This document shows positions 18,185 to 26,143 of a DNA stretch of 64,000 nt, in pieces (positions within the stretch are counted from its first letter, which is position 1; each line of letters begins with the position of its first letter). A model generated the notes under the pieces. It saw only the letters and a program-made list of their open reading frames with translations. It was not told the DNA's origin and did no database searches. The stretch comes from Actinophytocola oryzae (lineage in GTDB: Bacteria; Actinomycetota; Actinomycetes; Mycobacteriales; Pseudonocardiaceae): positions 162,319 through 226,318 of the forward strand of contig NZ_SOCP01000017.1 in the NCBI RefSeq assembly GCF_004364325.1. The letters run 5' to 3'. The position numbers were made by a program, and so were the translations under genes.

Positions 18185-18202
18185 CTTCCAACTAGTAGGT
18201 AG
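18185..18202 (+). promoter_or_regulatory. TetR operator before the SDR gene
   Basis: CTTCCAACTAGTAGGTAG differs at two positions from the tetR operator at 17540-17557. The shared pattern CTWCCAACTAGWAGGTAG is an imperfect palindrome. It lies 20 bp before the SDR start. Confidence 0.65.
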
Positions 18203-18221
18203 CCAAGTAAGGAGAACGAAC

Positions 18222-18992
18222 ATGGACTTCACCGGCCGAAAGCTCATCGTTGTCGGCGGCAGCAGCGGCATGGGCCGTCAGGTCGCCGCGGATGTCGTCA
18301 GCCGCGGCGGCAGCGCCGTCGTCATCGGCTCCCGCCCCGAGCGGGTCGAGAAGACCGTGGCCGACCTGGCCACCCGCGGACAGGCATGGGGCATCACCGC
18401 CGACCTGCGTGACCCCGCCGAGGCGACCCGGGTGCGCGAGGAACTGGCCGACCAGCACGCGGACGCGACGCTGCTGGTCAACGCGGCCGGCGTGTTCAAG
18501 CCGCTGCCGTTCCTGGAGCACACCGCCGCCGACTACGACAGCTACCTGGACCTGAACAAAGCCACGTTCCTGATCACCCAGACCGTGGCACAGGGCATGG
18601 TGAACAGCGGCCAGGGCGGCGCCATGGTCAACATCGGCAGCATGTGGGCTAAGCAGGCCATCGCCGCGACTCCGTCGTCGGCGTACTCGATGGCCAAGGC
18701 CGGCCTGCACGCACTGACCCAGCACCTGGCCCTGGAACTGGCTGCCTACAAGATCCGGGTCAACGCCATCTCCCCGGCCGTGGTGGCCACCCCCATCTAC
18801 GAAGGTTTCATCCCGCCGGCCGAGGTCAGCACCGTGCTGGCCGGGTTCGACAGCTTCCACCCGATCGGCCGGATCGGCACCACCGAGGACGTCTCCGCCG
18901 CCGTCACCTTCCTGCTCTCCGACCAGGCCGGCTGGGTCACCGGCGCGATCTGGGACGTCGACGGTGGCGTCATGGCCGGCCGCAACCAGTAA
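18222..18992 (+). CDS. short-chain dehydrogenase/reductase
   Basis: The product has 256 residues, a classical SDR. Residues 11-18 hold the nucleotide-binding VGGSSGMG pattern, NAAG lies near residue 87, the catalytic Ser is in NIGSMW, and the catalytic Tyr and Lys are in YSMAK. The C-terminus DQAGWVTGAIWDVDGGVMAGR is the usual substrate-loop end. Strong Shine-Dalgarno AAGGAG (18209-18214) sets the start. It is controlled by its own TetR operator. Substrate is not predictable; pairs like this often detoxify reactive carbonyl compounds. Confidence 0.88.
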   Translation: MDFTGRKLIVVGGSSGMGRQVAADVVSRGGSAVVIGSRPERVEKTVADLATRGQAWGITADLRDPAEATRVREELADQHADATLLVNAAGVFKPLPFLEHTAADYDSYLDLNKATFLITQTVAQGMVNSGQGGAMVNIGSMWAKQAIAATPSSAYSMAKAGLHALTQHLALELAAYKIRVNAISPAVVATPIYEGFIPPAEVSTVLAGFDSFHPIGRIGTTEDVSAAVTFLLSDQAGWVTGAIWDVDGGVMAGRNQ

Positions 18993-19051
18993 GCGCCGAG
19001 GCAGGGCCGTAGGCATTGATGTCAGAACGGCAACCAAGACGTTGAGGTGCC

Positions 19052-19084
19052 GGGGTCAAGCCGCTCAAGTAGCGGTTTGACCCC
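19052..19084. repeat. 14-bp near-perfect inverted repeat (hairpin)
   Basis: GGGGTCAAGCCGCT (19052-19065), loop CAAGT, AGCGGTTTGACCCC (19071-19084): one G-T wobble in 14 pairs. No T-run follows. It lies 60 bp after the SDR stop and 15 bp before an IS701-type relic. It may be a terminator or an element end. Confidence 0.6.
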
Positions 19085-19098
19085 AGCGTCGTTCGAGT

Positions 19099-19310
19099 GT
19101 GGAACAACCGGCCTTCCCAACCGCCGACGTGCTGGTGCCGAGACAGGTCGTCGATGAATGGCTGGCTGAGTTCGACACCGGGTTCGCGGCGATCGCGGGC
19201 CGGTTCGGGCGAGGTGGAGCCGCGCAGGCAGGCGCGAGCGTTTCTGCTCGGCCTTCTCGATGCCGACCGGAATCTCGAACGCGTGCACTCCGACAATCGG
19301 GAGGATCAGG
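19099..19310 (+). pseudogene. IS701-type transposase N-terminal relic
   Basis: Reads VVDEWLAEFDTGFAAIAGRFGR, then a +1 shift near 19207 into VEPRRQARAFLLGLLD. This is the conserved opening of IS701-family (DDE_5) transposases, usually RFGRVEPRRRAxxYLRGLL. No catalytic core follows. Confidence 0.6.
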
Positions 19311-19372
19311 CTCACTCGACCAAGGCACGTTGGGAACGGTCTCGTTGTGCTCCGAGATGGTTGCGCCACTCA

Positions 19373-19418
19373 TGCGCCATTCGAGCTTGGGCCGTTCGGC
19401 GCCGAGGGTGGAGTCGTT
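19373..19418 (-). pseudogene. 3' fragment of MBL-fold hydrolase gene, copy b
   Basis: Minus strand: DSTLGAERPKLEWR. It matches the penultimate codons of the intact gene with one two-codon deletion and no native stop. It abuts the stop of the RNase H-like gene. Confidence 0.7.
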
Positions 19419-20214
19419 AGCTGGGATATCCGTGGCGCTTCAACCACCGAGAAGTGCAGCAGGACTCGCAGGGCTCCAGCGCGCCCGGGGTCACGTCGCC
19501 CCAGGCGATGCGGACCTTCTCGTGAACGTTCTTGCCCTGCCGGTCTGCACGCCGTTGTCCCCGGTCAAGCCACGTGCAGTCGGGGTCGTTGTGGTAGGCA
19601 TTGCCGCCTTTGGTGCGGTAGCCGTACGGCAGTACGCCAGGCTTGGGTGGTTTGCAGAGGGAACACCAGTCGACGGGCAGCTCGTGCACACATTCACCGT
19701 TGTCCGACGCATCCTGACTGGCGGTTGTCTCTACCGATTCCGCCGGGCCGGCAAACGCGTCAGCCGTGACGTCCTCTCTTCCGCTCATCGCCAGCCGCAT
19801 ACTCTCCATGGCCAGACGATTCGTGCGGGCGGTGTTCGGATCACCGTCGATCCAGTGCCAATCCACCTCGTGCCGTTCAACGACGGTGCCGAGTTCTCGC
19901 CACAGGTCGACGTTGTCTGCTGCGTCAACCCGCGGACCTGGCGGCGTACGTGTGACCCCGTCTGAAAGGTATCTGCAGTCCGTGTGGACTCGGGCTGAAC
20001 AAGGCCGGGTCAGGCTCCCGAACGCCTGGATCAGTGCCGTCAGCACCATGCGGTCTCTCGTGGTCGCCGACACTCGGCCTCCGGCGAGTTCCTTCTCGTG
20101 GCGACCGTACTTCAGCAAGGCGCCCCAACCGCCCGGGCCAGGATCAGAGTGGCAAACGCCATCTATGTAAATATCGACGGCCCGCCCAGGTTCCGTGGAC
20201 ACGTTCCCGAACAT
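19417..20214 (-). CDS. RNase HI-like protein with degraded catalytic site and cysteine-rich tail
   Basis: From ATG 20214 the product has 265 residues. Residues 13-140 are clearly RNase HI-like (VDIYIDGVCHSDPGPGGWGALLKYG, close to rnhA at 2615). Of the four catalytic acids only two remain. The first Asp (YIDG) and third (HTDC) are kept, the Glu of RMELM is Val (RMVLT), and the last Asp of ERADQLA is Asn (RTNRLA). RNA cleavage is therefore unlikely. The tail has CVHELPVDWCSLCKPPKPG, HNDPDCTW and CESCC, a probable zinc site. The frame is intact, so it may act as a hybrid binder or be decaying. The start region overlaps an MBL-gene scrap. Confidence 0.65.
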   Translation of the reverse strand: MFGNVSTEPGRAVDIYIDGVCHSDPGPGGWGALLKYGRHEKELAGGRVSATTRDRMVLTALIQAFGSLTRPCSARVHTDCRYLSDGVTRTPPGPRVDAADNVDLWRELGTVVERHEVDWHWIDGDPNTARTNRLAMESMRLAMSGREDVTADAFAGPAESVETTASQDASDNGECVHELPVDWCSLCKPPKPGVLPYGYRTKGGNAYHNDPDCTWLDRGQRRADRQGKNVHEKVRIAWGDVTPGALEPCESCCTSRWLKRHGYPS

Positions 20215-20261
20215 AGCGTCGAGGGATGCCACCGTCACGCTATGGATTGGATTGGGTGGAT

Positions 20262-20332
20262 GAAGTTCTCCGGCGAGGTCGTCCGGCCCATCCCACCCGG
20301 GAACCGAGTATCGCACTGGCGGTGAACAGCGT
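20262..20332 (-). pseudogene. middle fragment of MBL-fold hydrolase gene, copy c
   Basis: Minus strand carries FPGGMGRTTSPENF-type sequence, matching FPGGVGRTTSPENF in the intact gene. The upper boundary, at a GGTGAA sequence, coincides with that of copy d. Confidence 0.7.
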
Positions 20333-20340
20333 GGCAACGA

Positions 20341-20645
20341 TCAGCGACCTTCGTGAGGTATGAGAGGGCGCGCGACCGACACGACGACGAGTAGATCCCG
20401 AAGCCCATCGAAGTCGTCTGGACTCGTCGTGTAAAGCGGTAGTTCCTCCGCGAATGGAATGGGATCGAACTCGTGCTCGGCGCGCTGGAGTAGTCCAGGC
20501 GGCGAGCGCGTTCCGCATGCTCGTCGTAGGTCTCCTGCTCGCTGTTCGGTCGAACTTGGTGGGGCCCAGCAGAGAGTTCGGCGAGAGTGATCGCACTGAT
20601 CGCCAGCTCGACTGGCAGTTCGGCTGGATCAACCCAGCGGCGCAG
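20341..20645 (-). pseudogene. VapC-type PIN toxin relic
   Basis: Minus strand reads DPAELPVELAISAITLAELSAGPH then YDEHAERARRLD, shifts frame into LQRAEHEFDPIPF, and jumps to ELPLYTTSPDDFDGL, ending VARPLIPHEGR and a TGA. These are the successive conserved blocks of actinobacterial VapC PIN toxins, but the N-terminal LDTS block with the first catalytic Asp is missing, one frameshift is present and the central segment is deleted. It lies directly downstream of the Phd-like antitoxin. Confidence 0.7.
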
Positions 20646-20647
20646 GA

Positions 20648-20848
20648 TCAGACGGTTGCGGCGTTGCGTGACATGGCAATGAACTCATCCCGAGCGACAA
20701 AGCGTCGACGTAACGGGATCAGCTCGCCGATTTCGTGGCCGTCTCGGGTGACCGTGAATGATTGGCCGCCTTCGACGGCATCCATGATCTCTCTGGACCG
20801 GCTTCGAAGGTCGCGTTGCGTGATCTGAGGCTGGGCCATGACCTTCAT
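20648..20848 (-). CDS. Phd/YefM-type antitoxin, C-terminally truncated
   Basis: The product has 66 residues: an N-terminal DNA-binding Phd fold (ITQRDLRSRSREIMDAVEGGQSFTVTRDGHEIGELIPL) and a short tail RFVARDEFIAMSRNA. Full-length relatives continue about 20 residues with a toxin-binding region. Here a deletion appears to have removed that region together with the start of vapC. Start could be ATG 20848 or ATG 20839; the latter has AAGG 4 nt upstream. The DNA-binding half and the palindromic operator upstream remain, so autoregulation may persist without a toxin. Confidence 0.7.
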   Translation of the reverse strand: MKVMAQPQITQRDLRSRSREIMDAVEGGQSFTVTRDGHEIGELIPLRRRFVARDEFIAMSRNAATV

Positions 20849-20859
20849 GGTGAATAATT

Positions 20860-20886
20860 GTGCTACACGGTGCCACCGTGTAGCAC
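20860..20886. promoter_or_regulatory. perfect 13-bp-arm palindrome, probable antitoxin operator
   Basis: GTGCTACACGGTG (20860-20872), one base, CACCGTGTAGCAC (20874-20886). It begins 12 bp upstream of the antitoxin ATG at 20848. Phd-family antitoxins bind such palindromes. Confidence 0.7.
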
Positions 20887-20894
20887 GCTGGGAG

Positions 20895-21100
20895 TCACCA
20901 GCCACGTTCGCGCCATTCGTCGAGTTTGGGGCGCTCGGCGCCGAGGGTGGAGTCGTCTCCGTGCCCCGGGTAGAACCACGTGTCGTCCGGGAGCTTGTTG
21001 AAGATCCGCGACGACACGTCGTTGACCAACGACGTGATGTTCTCCGGCGACGACGTCTTCTCCACCCCACCCGGGAACAGCGCATCGCATCAGCGGTGAA
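20895..21100 (-). pseudogene. 3' fragment of MBL-fold hydrolase gene, copy d
   Basis: The longest copy: about 66 codons, reading from near FPGGV through SSPENITSLVNDVSSRIFNKL, DDTWFYPGHGDDSTLGAERP and KLDEWRERGW to a TGA stop. The frame is largely open but the N-terminal two thirds, including the HxHxDH metal site, is absent. Confidence 0.8.
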
Positions 21101-21123
21101 TACCGGATGCGTTGCCGGCTGAG

Positions 21124-22374
21124 TTACGGAGCGAGGCGCCACAGTGCGTCCACCGGCAGAGCTCTGATCTTCTCGCCGAACGGCAAGGTCTGCTGCCCGG
21201 TATAGAGCACATAGCCGGCGACGAATCGATCACCGAGATGGCTGGCCAGATTCCGCAAGCCGGCCAGGTCTTCGGTGCGCACCGTCGCGCCCGCCTTGAC
21301 CTCTACTCCGATCACCCTGCCGTCGGGTGTCTCGATGACCGCGTCTACTTCCTGCTTGTCCTTGGTGCGGTAGTGGTAAAGCCGTCCACGCTCTTCGGAC
21401 CAGGTGAGCTGGCGGGCGAGTTCCATGACGACGAAGTTCTCCATCATCGACCCGGCGGATCCGCCCGGTTCCCCCAGCCGTATGGGGTCTTGCCCGATGA
21501 GATGACTGGCGATGCCGGTATCCACGAACGCGAGTTTTGGTGTACCCACGGCCCGGCGCGTCTGTCCGGATGACCAGGCTGGAATGCTCTTGATGAGAAA
21601 GACCGACGCCAGCAACTCCAGGTAGCGCACGAGTGTGGTTCGAGGGATACCGGACTGAGTGGCGAGTGCGGCCGGTTCCAGCATGCCGCCGGCGCGCCCG
21701 GCAAGCAGTGCGATCAGTTTGAGTAGGTCACCCCGGCGCTCGATGCTGGCCAGCTCCAGGACATCGCGTTCGATCAGGGTCGACAGATAGGAGTCGAAGA
21801 AGGCTGTTCGACGGCGGGGAGTGCGGCGCGTGGCTTCGGGGAAGCCGCCGACGACGAGACGCTCCAGGTAGTCGCGGCGGCGCAGCTCCGATGAATGGTC
21901 GATCCGGGGACCATGCCTGAAAGCGGTGTCGACAAAACGATCGGGGCCTCCCACTATCTCTCCCTGGGAGAACGGCCACAGTTCGATCACCTCCATGCGG
22001 CCGGGCAGTGCGTCAGGGAGAGTTCGCATGGCCAGGATCCGTGACGAGCCTGTCAGGAGGTAGCGCCCGGGTGTCGGGTCCAGATCCACGGATACCTTGA
22101 TCGGCTGAAGAAGTTCCGGGACCAGTTGTATCTCGTCAATGACCATGAGGCTGTCGTGCTCCACGAACCCGGTTGGGTCGTCCCTGGCGGCCCGCAACGT
22201 AGCTGGGTCGTCGAGGAGCCGGACCACTGTCGGCTGGCGTTCGGTGGCGAGTCTGGTCAGCGTGCTCTTGCCGGCCTGGCGAGCTCCATTGACCAGGACA
22301 ACGCGTGTGTCCGCAAGCGCCTCGTGAACAAGGGTCTCAGCGCGGCGGGGGATCAGGCCAGAGGGCTCGGGCAT
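21124..22374 (-). CDS. AAA ATPase with DUF4143 domain
   Basis: From ATG 22374 the product has 416 residues (an in-frame ATG lies at 22404). The N-terminal AAA_14 domain has a Walker A-like GARQAGKST, a Walker B-like SLMVIDEIQ and a sensor-like LLTGSSR. The C-terminal DUF4143 domain contains LVVGGFPEA, then a restriction-endonuclose-like fold segment EVDAVIE...VIGVEVKAGA (the E-V-D ... E-V-K pattern of a PD-(D/E)XK-like core). These ATPases are widespread in accessory regions; their function is not established. It lies between two MBL-gene 3' fragments as if inserted with them. Confidence 0.85.
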   Translation of the reverse strand: MPEPSGLIPRRAETLVHEALADTRVVLVNGARQAGKSTLTRLATERQPTVVRLLDDPATLRAARDDPTGFVEHDSLMVIDEIQLVPELLQPIKVSVDLDPTPGRYLLTGSSRILAMRTLPDALPGRMEVIELWPFSQGEIVGGPDRFVDTAFRHGPRIDHSSELRRRDYLERLVVGGFPEATRRTPRRRTAFFDSYLSTLIERDVLELASIERRGDLLKLIALLAGRAGGMLEPAALATQSGIPRTTLVRYLELLASVFLIKSIPAWSSGQTRRAVGTPKLAFVDTGIASHLIGQDPIRLGEPGGSAGSMMENFVVMELARQLTWSEERGRLYHYRTKDKQEVDAVIETPDGRVIGVEVKAGATVRTEDLAGLRNLASHLGDRFVAGYVLYTGQQTLPFGEKIRALPVDALWRLAP

Positions 22375-22404
22375 GGTGACAGTGTGCCGCACGAGCAAGA
22401 TCAA

Positions 22405-22466
22405 TGGTCATCTGGCCGGTCACCTTGTGGTCATCTGGACGGTATTCACGTGGTTATCTGGACGAG
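22405..22466. repeat. three 23-bp-spaced direct repeats, possible IS21-type end
   Basis: TGGTCATCTGGCCGG (22405), TGGTCATCTGGACGG (22428) and TGGTTATCTGGACGA (22451) recur at exactly 23 bp. Multiple terminal repeats of this kind mark IS21-family ends. No transposase is adjacent. Confidence 0.5.
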
Positions 22467-22568
22467 CCGCTGCTCGTCGCCTGGACGCCTTCGACGGAGC
22501 TACCTCCTCGGTGCCGACAACGAGTGCTTTGACAAGCCATTGACTTCCACAGCGCTCGCCCTCGACGG

Positions 22569-22711
22569 CTACCAGCCACGGGTGCGCCACTCGTCGAGCT
22601 TAGGGCGTTCCGCGCCAAGCGTGGAGTCATCGCCGTGGCCGGGGTAGAACCAGGTGTCGTCGGGAAGCTTGTCGAAGATCCGCGACTTCACGTCGTTGAT
22701 CAGCGACGTGA
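22569..22711 (-). pseudogene. 3' fragment of MBL-fold hydrolase gene, copy e
   Basis: Minus strand: SLINDVKSRIFDKL, DDTWFYPGHGDDSTLGAERP, KLDEWRTRGW, TAG. The last 46 codons, all in frame. It joins the decayed Wadjet copy within about 15 bp. Confidence 0.82.
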
Positions 22712-22726
22712 GGTACGAGGGGGCGG

Positions 22727-23374
22727 GTAACCGGCTGCTGCGTCAGACTGCCGACGCCTGGAGTGCCGACGACCGGGCCGTCGTCGGCGCGTTTCTCCAG
22801 GAACAGATCAACAGGGAGCATGCCGAGGACGCGTCGGGTTGGCTGGGTGGAGCAGCTGACCAGAGCACTGGACTACCGCGGTTGGCACGAGTTCGCCATC
22901 CAGCGCTACCGGGACGGCCAGTGGCGCCCGGCGACGGGACCGGCCTCGGGCGGGGAGCGGGTGCTGGCGGCGTCGGTGCCGCTGTTCGCCGCCGCGTCGT
23001 CGTTCTACACATCGGCCGGCAACCCCGCACGCGCCACGCCTGGTCGCGCTGATCGAGGCGCTGGTGCGGGGTGTTGGCGGCTGTGCCGTCGAAGGCCTCG
23101 CGCTGGGTCGGCTGGCTGCGGAGGCCATCGGCGACGCCCACGCCCTGGTCGACGGCAGGCCGCTGGCGGCGTTGTCCCTCGGCGTGGCGGTTCGATACGC
23201 AGGCCTATCAACGTGCACGGACTTCGGTCACCGGCGGCGCGCTCACCGGCCGTCCCGTCGACGTCGCCTGGGACCCCGGCCTGCGGCCCGCTCTCGAACA
23301 GCAACGGCGCCCACGTCCAGGAGGAGTTGGTGCTGCCCGACCTCGTGGCTGATCTCGCCGGAGGAGTTCTCTAG
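22727..23374 (+). pseudogene. second Wadjet locus: fused jetC-jetD relic (module copy 2)
   Basis: 22727-23050 is about 90 percent identical by eye to 14934-15258 of jetC: RLLRQTADAWSADDRAVVGAF, then the ALDYRGWHEFAIQRY and ATGPASGGERVLAAS blocks, with two frameshifts. At the Walker B strand (LVAL) it jumps to jetD (IEALVR, then LGRLAAEAIGDAHALVDGRPL), and jumps again across the Toprim region to RFDTQAYQRARTSVTGG ... HVQEELVLPDLVADLAGGVL and a TAG. At least two internal deletions and several frameshifts make it non-functional. It preserves the native jetD end lost in copy 1. Confidence 0.9.
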
Positions 23375-23383
23375 ACTGCGCGC

Positions 23384-25237
23384 GTGCCAGACGTCGATGT
23401 GGATCTTGTCCGCCAACTGGCCGCCGCGGCCCGGACCTGCCCGGTGCTCGCCACCGCTCAAACGCTTGCCGAGTGGATCGGTGCAGGCCGGGCGGTCACC
23501 ACACGCGGGGTGCTGAAGCCGGCAGCCGCCGTCGAGGCCTGTGACCTGCTCGGCATCGAGCCGCCTTCACGCAAGCCGCGTAGCGCTCTGGACATCCACG
23601 AGCTGATGATGGTGTGGGCGGCGGCTTCCTCGGCCGGATTCATCGAGGTTTCCGGCGGCCGGGTGACATCCGGACCGGCCCTTCAGTCCTGGCTGGCCGG
23701 TGCTCCGGACGCCGTGGTCGCCGTGTGGAGCAAATGCGTGCTGGAGTCCCTCGGGCTGGTTGGGGAGACCAACGCGGACACGCTCGGGTTCCTGGTCGTG
23801 CTGGCCACCCTCGACGATCGCGGAGGCACGGCCTCGCTCGCCCACCTGGATGCGGAGATCGCGGAGGTGGCCGGCAACGACCCAGCCGGCTGTTCGTGCC
23901 CGGACTGCGTCCCGAACGAGCTGTCCGGGCTCGTGGTCGACCTCGGCGCTGACGAGTCGGAGGCCGAGGACACCGTGCGGGCTCTTGACGAGTTCGGTGT
24001 CGCCGTCCTGCGAGACGACGTCGCCAAGTTGACACCGCTCGGCCACTGGCTCACCGGGTTTCTGTTCCGGGAGAGTGCGCCGCCCGCGGATGCCGAGGCC
24101 GGTGTCCTGGTTTCCGAGCTGGCTCAGCTTCCCCCCAAGGTGGCCGTGCTGATGGCCCGTCCTTGGTTGTCGTCCCGTACTGCCGCCGAGGCTGCCCGGG
24201 AGTTGCTCACCGCCGGCGAGTCCACGTCCGGGCAGGAGCGTCTCACCGCCCTCGACCTGGTCCGCGGCTGCGGCCCGGGGGCGGAGTCGGCCTGGCGTGA
24301 GTGGGCGACCAGGGACGGTTTCGGCGCCCACGCCCGGGTCTGGCTGGCCGAACAGGAAGGTACCGAGCCGACCGCCGCCGATTCGGCATGGATCACCGTG
24401 GACGCGCTGGTCACCATGTTGGACGCCCTGCCGCCCGAACTACCCGAGGACCTGCTGCCCGCGATGCTCCAGGCCCAGGCCGGCGACGAGTTGGCCGAGG
24501 CGCTACCGCTGCTGGAGAGTTGTAGTCATCCGAGCGCACCCCGGCTCGTCAAGCTGTTGACCGGCCCGGTCAACCCGACCGGGCTGTTGGCCGGCCTGCT
24601 GCCCGAGACTTTCTCGGAGGTGTTGCCGGAGGCGCAGGTGCTTCGCCGGAGCCCCGCTCTGCCGGCCACGCTCTCGGCCGGCACCGCGTACCAGATCAAG
24701 GTCCAGTTGCTGGGCGTGACGAAACCGCCCGTGTGGCGGCGCCTCCAGGTACCCGCTGACCTCAGCCTCGACCAGCTCCACGAAGTGATCCAGACCGCGA
24801 TGGGCTGGCACAACTGCCACATGCACCTGTTCTCCGACGGCTGGGCCGACTACGGGCGCCCCGATCCCGAACTTGGCCACCAGGACGAGCGGAAAACACA
24901 CCTGTCCCAGCTACTCACCGGGGTCGGCGCCAAGATCGGCTACACCTACGACTTCGGCGACGACTGGCAGCACGAGATCACCCTGGAGAAGATCCTCCCT
25001 GCCGGCGCCACGACGACCGGCGCGGTGTGCACAGCCGGCAAGGGCGCGTGCCCACCAGAAGACTGCGGCGGTGCGTGGGGGTACGAGAACCTGAAGGCCA
25101 CACTGGCCGATCCCGACGCCGAGGATCACGACGACATGCTCGAATGGCTGGGCCTGTCCTCAGGCGACGACTTCGACCCCAAGGAGTTCTCCGCTGAAGG
25201 GGTCAGCCGCAGACTCGGCCACACAACGTCGCGGTAA
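23384..25237 (+). CDS. plasmid pRiA4b ORF-3-like protein
   Basis: The product has 617 residues from a GTG 9 bp after the jetD relic. Residues about 434-600 form the pRiA4b ORF-3-like domain (IS1096 TnpR-related): YQIKVQLLGVTKPPVWRRL, LDQLHEVIQTAMGWHNCHMHLF, YTYDFGDDWQHEITLE and CPPEDCGGAWGYE. The N-terminal 430 residues are helical and contain CSCPDC. Domain function is unknown, but it is common on mobile DNA. A fragment of the same gene follows the intact Wadjet operon (16772-16945), so it belonged to the module in both copies. Confidence 0.85.
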   Translation: MPDVDVDLVRQLAAAARTCPVLATAQTLAEWIGAGRAVTTRGVLKPAAAVEACDLLGIEPPSRKPRSALDIHELMMVWAAASSAGFIEVSGGRVTSGPALQSWLAGAPDAVVAVWSKCVLESLGLVGETNADTLGFLVVLATLDDRGGTASLAHLDAEIAEVAGNDPAGCSCPDCVPNELSGLVVDLGADESEAEDTVRALDEFGVAVLRDDVAKLTPLGHWLTGFLFRESAPPADAEAGVLVSELAQLPPKVAVLMARPWLSSRTAAEAARELLTAGESTSGQERLTALDLVRGCGPGAESAWREWATRDGFGAHARVWLAEQEGTEPTAADSAWITVDALVTMLDALPPELPEDLLPAMLQAQAGDELAEALPLLESCSHPSAPRLVKLLTGPVNPTGLLAGLLPETFSEVLPEAQVLRRSPALPATLSAGTAYQIKVQLLGVTKPPVWRRLQVPADLSLDQLHEVIQTAMGWHNCHMHLFSDGWADYGRPDPELGHQDERKTHLSQLLTGVGAKIGYTYDFGDDWQHEITLEKILPAGATTTGAVCTAGKGACPPEDCGGAWGYENLKATLADPDAEDHDDMLEWLGLSSGDDFDPKEFSAEGVSRRLGHTTSR

Positions 25238-25360
25238 GGGTGTCGACTCGGCTCAGCGTCACCCGACAAAGTCCCTGCGCGCGGGTACCTCGGGTGGAGG
25301 GTGCTGGGCGGTAGAGTCGGTACAGTCCGACCTGCGCGTCACGCGAGAGGAGCGCTGCTC

Positions 25361-26017
25361 ATGAGTGTCGCGGCAGTGGCGCATTTCATGCTGCCGGACT
25401 CGCCCTACGCCATGTGGGTGCGTGACGAGTTGGCCGGCTACCTGCACCTGCCGAAGGACGGCACGCGTGTCGAGGTCATCGGAGGAGAGATAGTCGTGTC
25501 ACCCGGCCCTTCCGTCGACCACAACGGCATGGTCAGGGACATCGAACGTGGACTGTTTGCCGCGGAGCTGACCGATCCCACCTTCGTCTGGCGCTCGGTG
25601 CAGACCACTGATCTCAATATGTTCGAGATAGGTGACGGCTATATCCCGGACCTGATTGTCATGGATGCCGAGGTTCTCGCGGAGGCGCGCGCGACCAAAG
25701 CCAGGCATTTGTTGCCTTATCAAGTCGATCTCGTCGTCGAGGTCACTTCGCGATCGAACGCGGTCAGCGACCGACGTCCGGACCAAAAGCGTAAAGCTGG
25801 CACCAAGTGGAGCGGATACGCGCACGCGGGAATTCCTTATTACCTACTTGTTGACCGTGATCCGAAGGTATGCGACATCACGTTGTACGCGAATCCGGAC
25901 ACTCGAGCCGGAACGTATGTCGCGCTGCAAACCTGGGACTTCGGCGAAACTGTCCGCCTGCCGCATCCGTTCGGCTTCGAGATTTCAACGGAGCACTGGG
26001 ATCATTGGGGCGACTAG
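25361..26017 (+). CDS. Uma2 family (DUF820) putative endonuclease
   Basis: The product has 218 residues. It starts at ATG 25361 with GAGAGGAG upstream. The PD-(D/E)XK-like core is visible: EVIGGEIVVSP, then YIPDLIVMDAE, then VDLVVEVTSRSN, and a WSGYAHAGIPYYLLVDRD block typical of Uma2 proteins. Function is unproven; the fold suggests a nuclease. Its C-terminus and upstream region recur as a relic at 16989-17090. It converges on the MBL-fold gene (126-bp spacer). Confidence 0.85.
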   Translation: MSVAAVAHFMLPDSPYAMWVRDELAGYLHLPKDGTRVEVIGGEIVVSPGPSVDHNGMVRDIERGLFAAELTDPTFVWRSVQTTDLNMFEIGDGYIPDLIVMDAEVLAEARATKARHLLPYQVDLVVEVTSRSNAVSDRRPDQKRKAGTKWSGYAHAGIPYYLLVDRDPKVCDITLYANPDTRAGTYVALQTWDFGETVRLPHPFGFEISTEHWDHWGD

Positions 26018-26143
26018 GTTGCTGACCGCAGCGGCCTTTTGACTCGGTTACGCGCGGTCATGGCCAGCCATATCCCGCTGAGATGTCATCTGGATGTCCG
26101 CTGCCTGACATGTTCCGTTCTGTCGCCGACGGTGAGTCGGTGT

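Noticed and set aside
19099..19965. A 288-codon plus-strand protein
   Set aside because: Only the first 45 codons match transposase; the rest is antisense to the RNase H-like gene.
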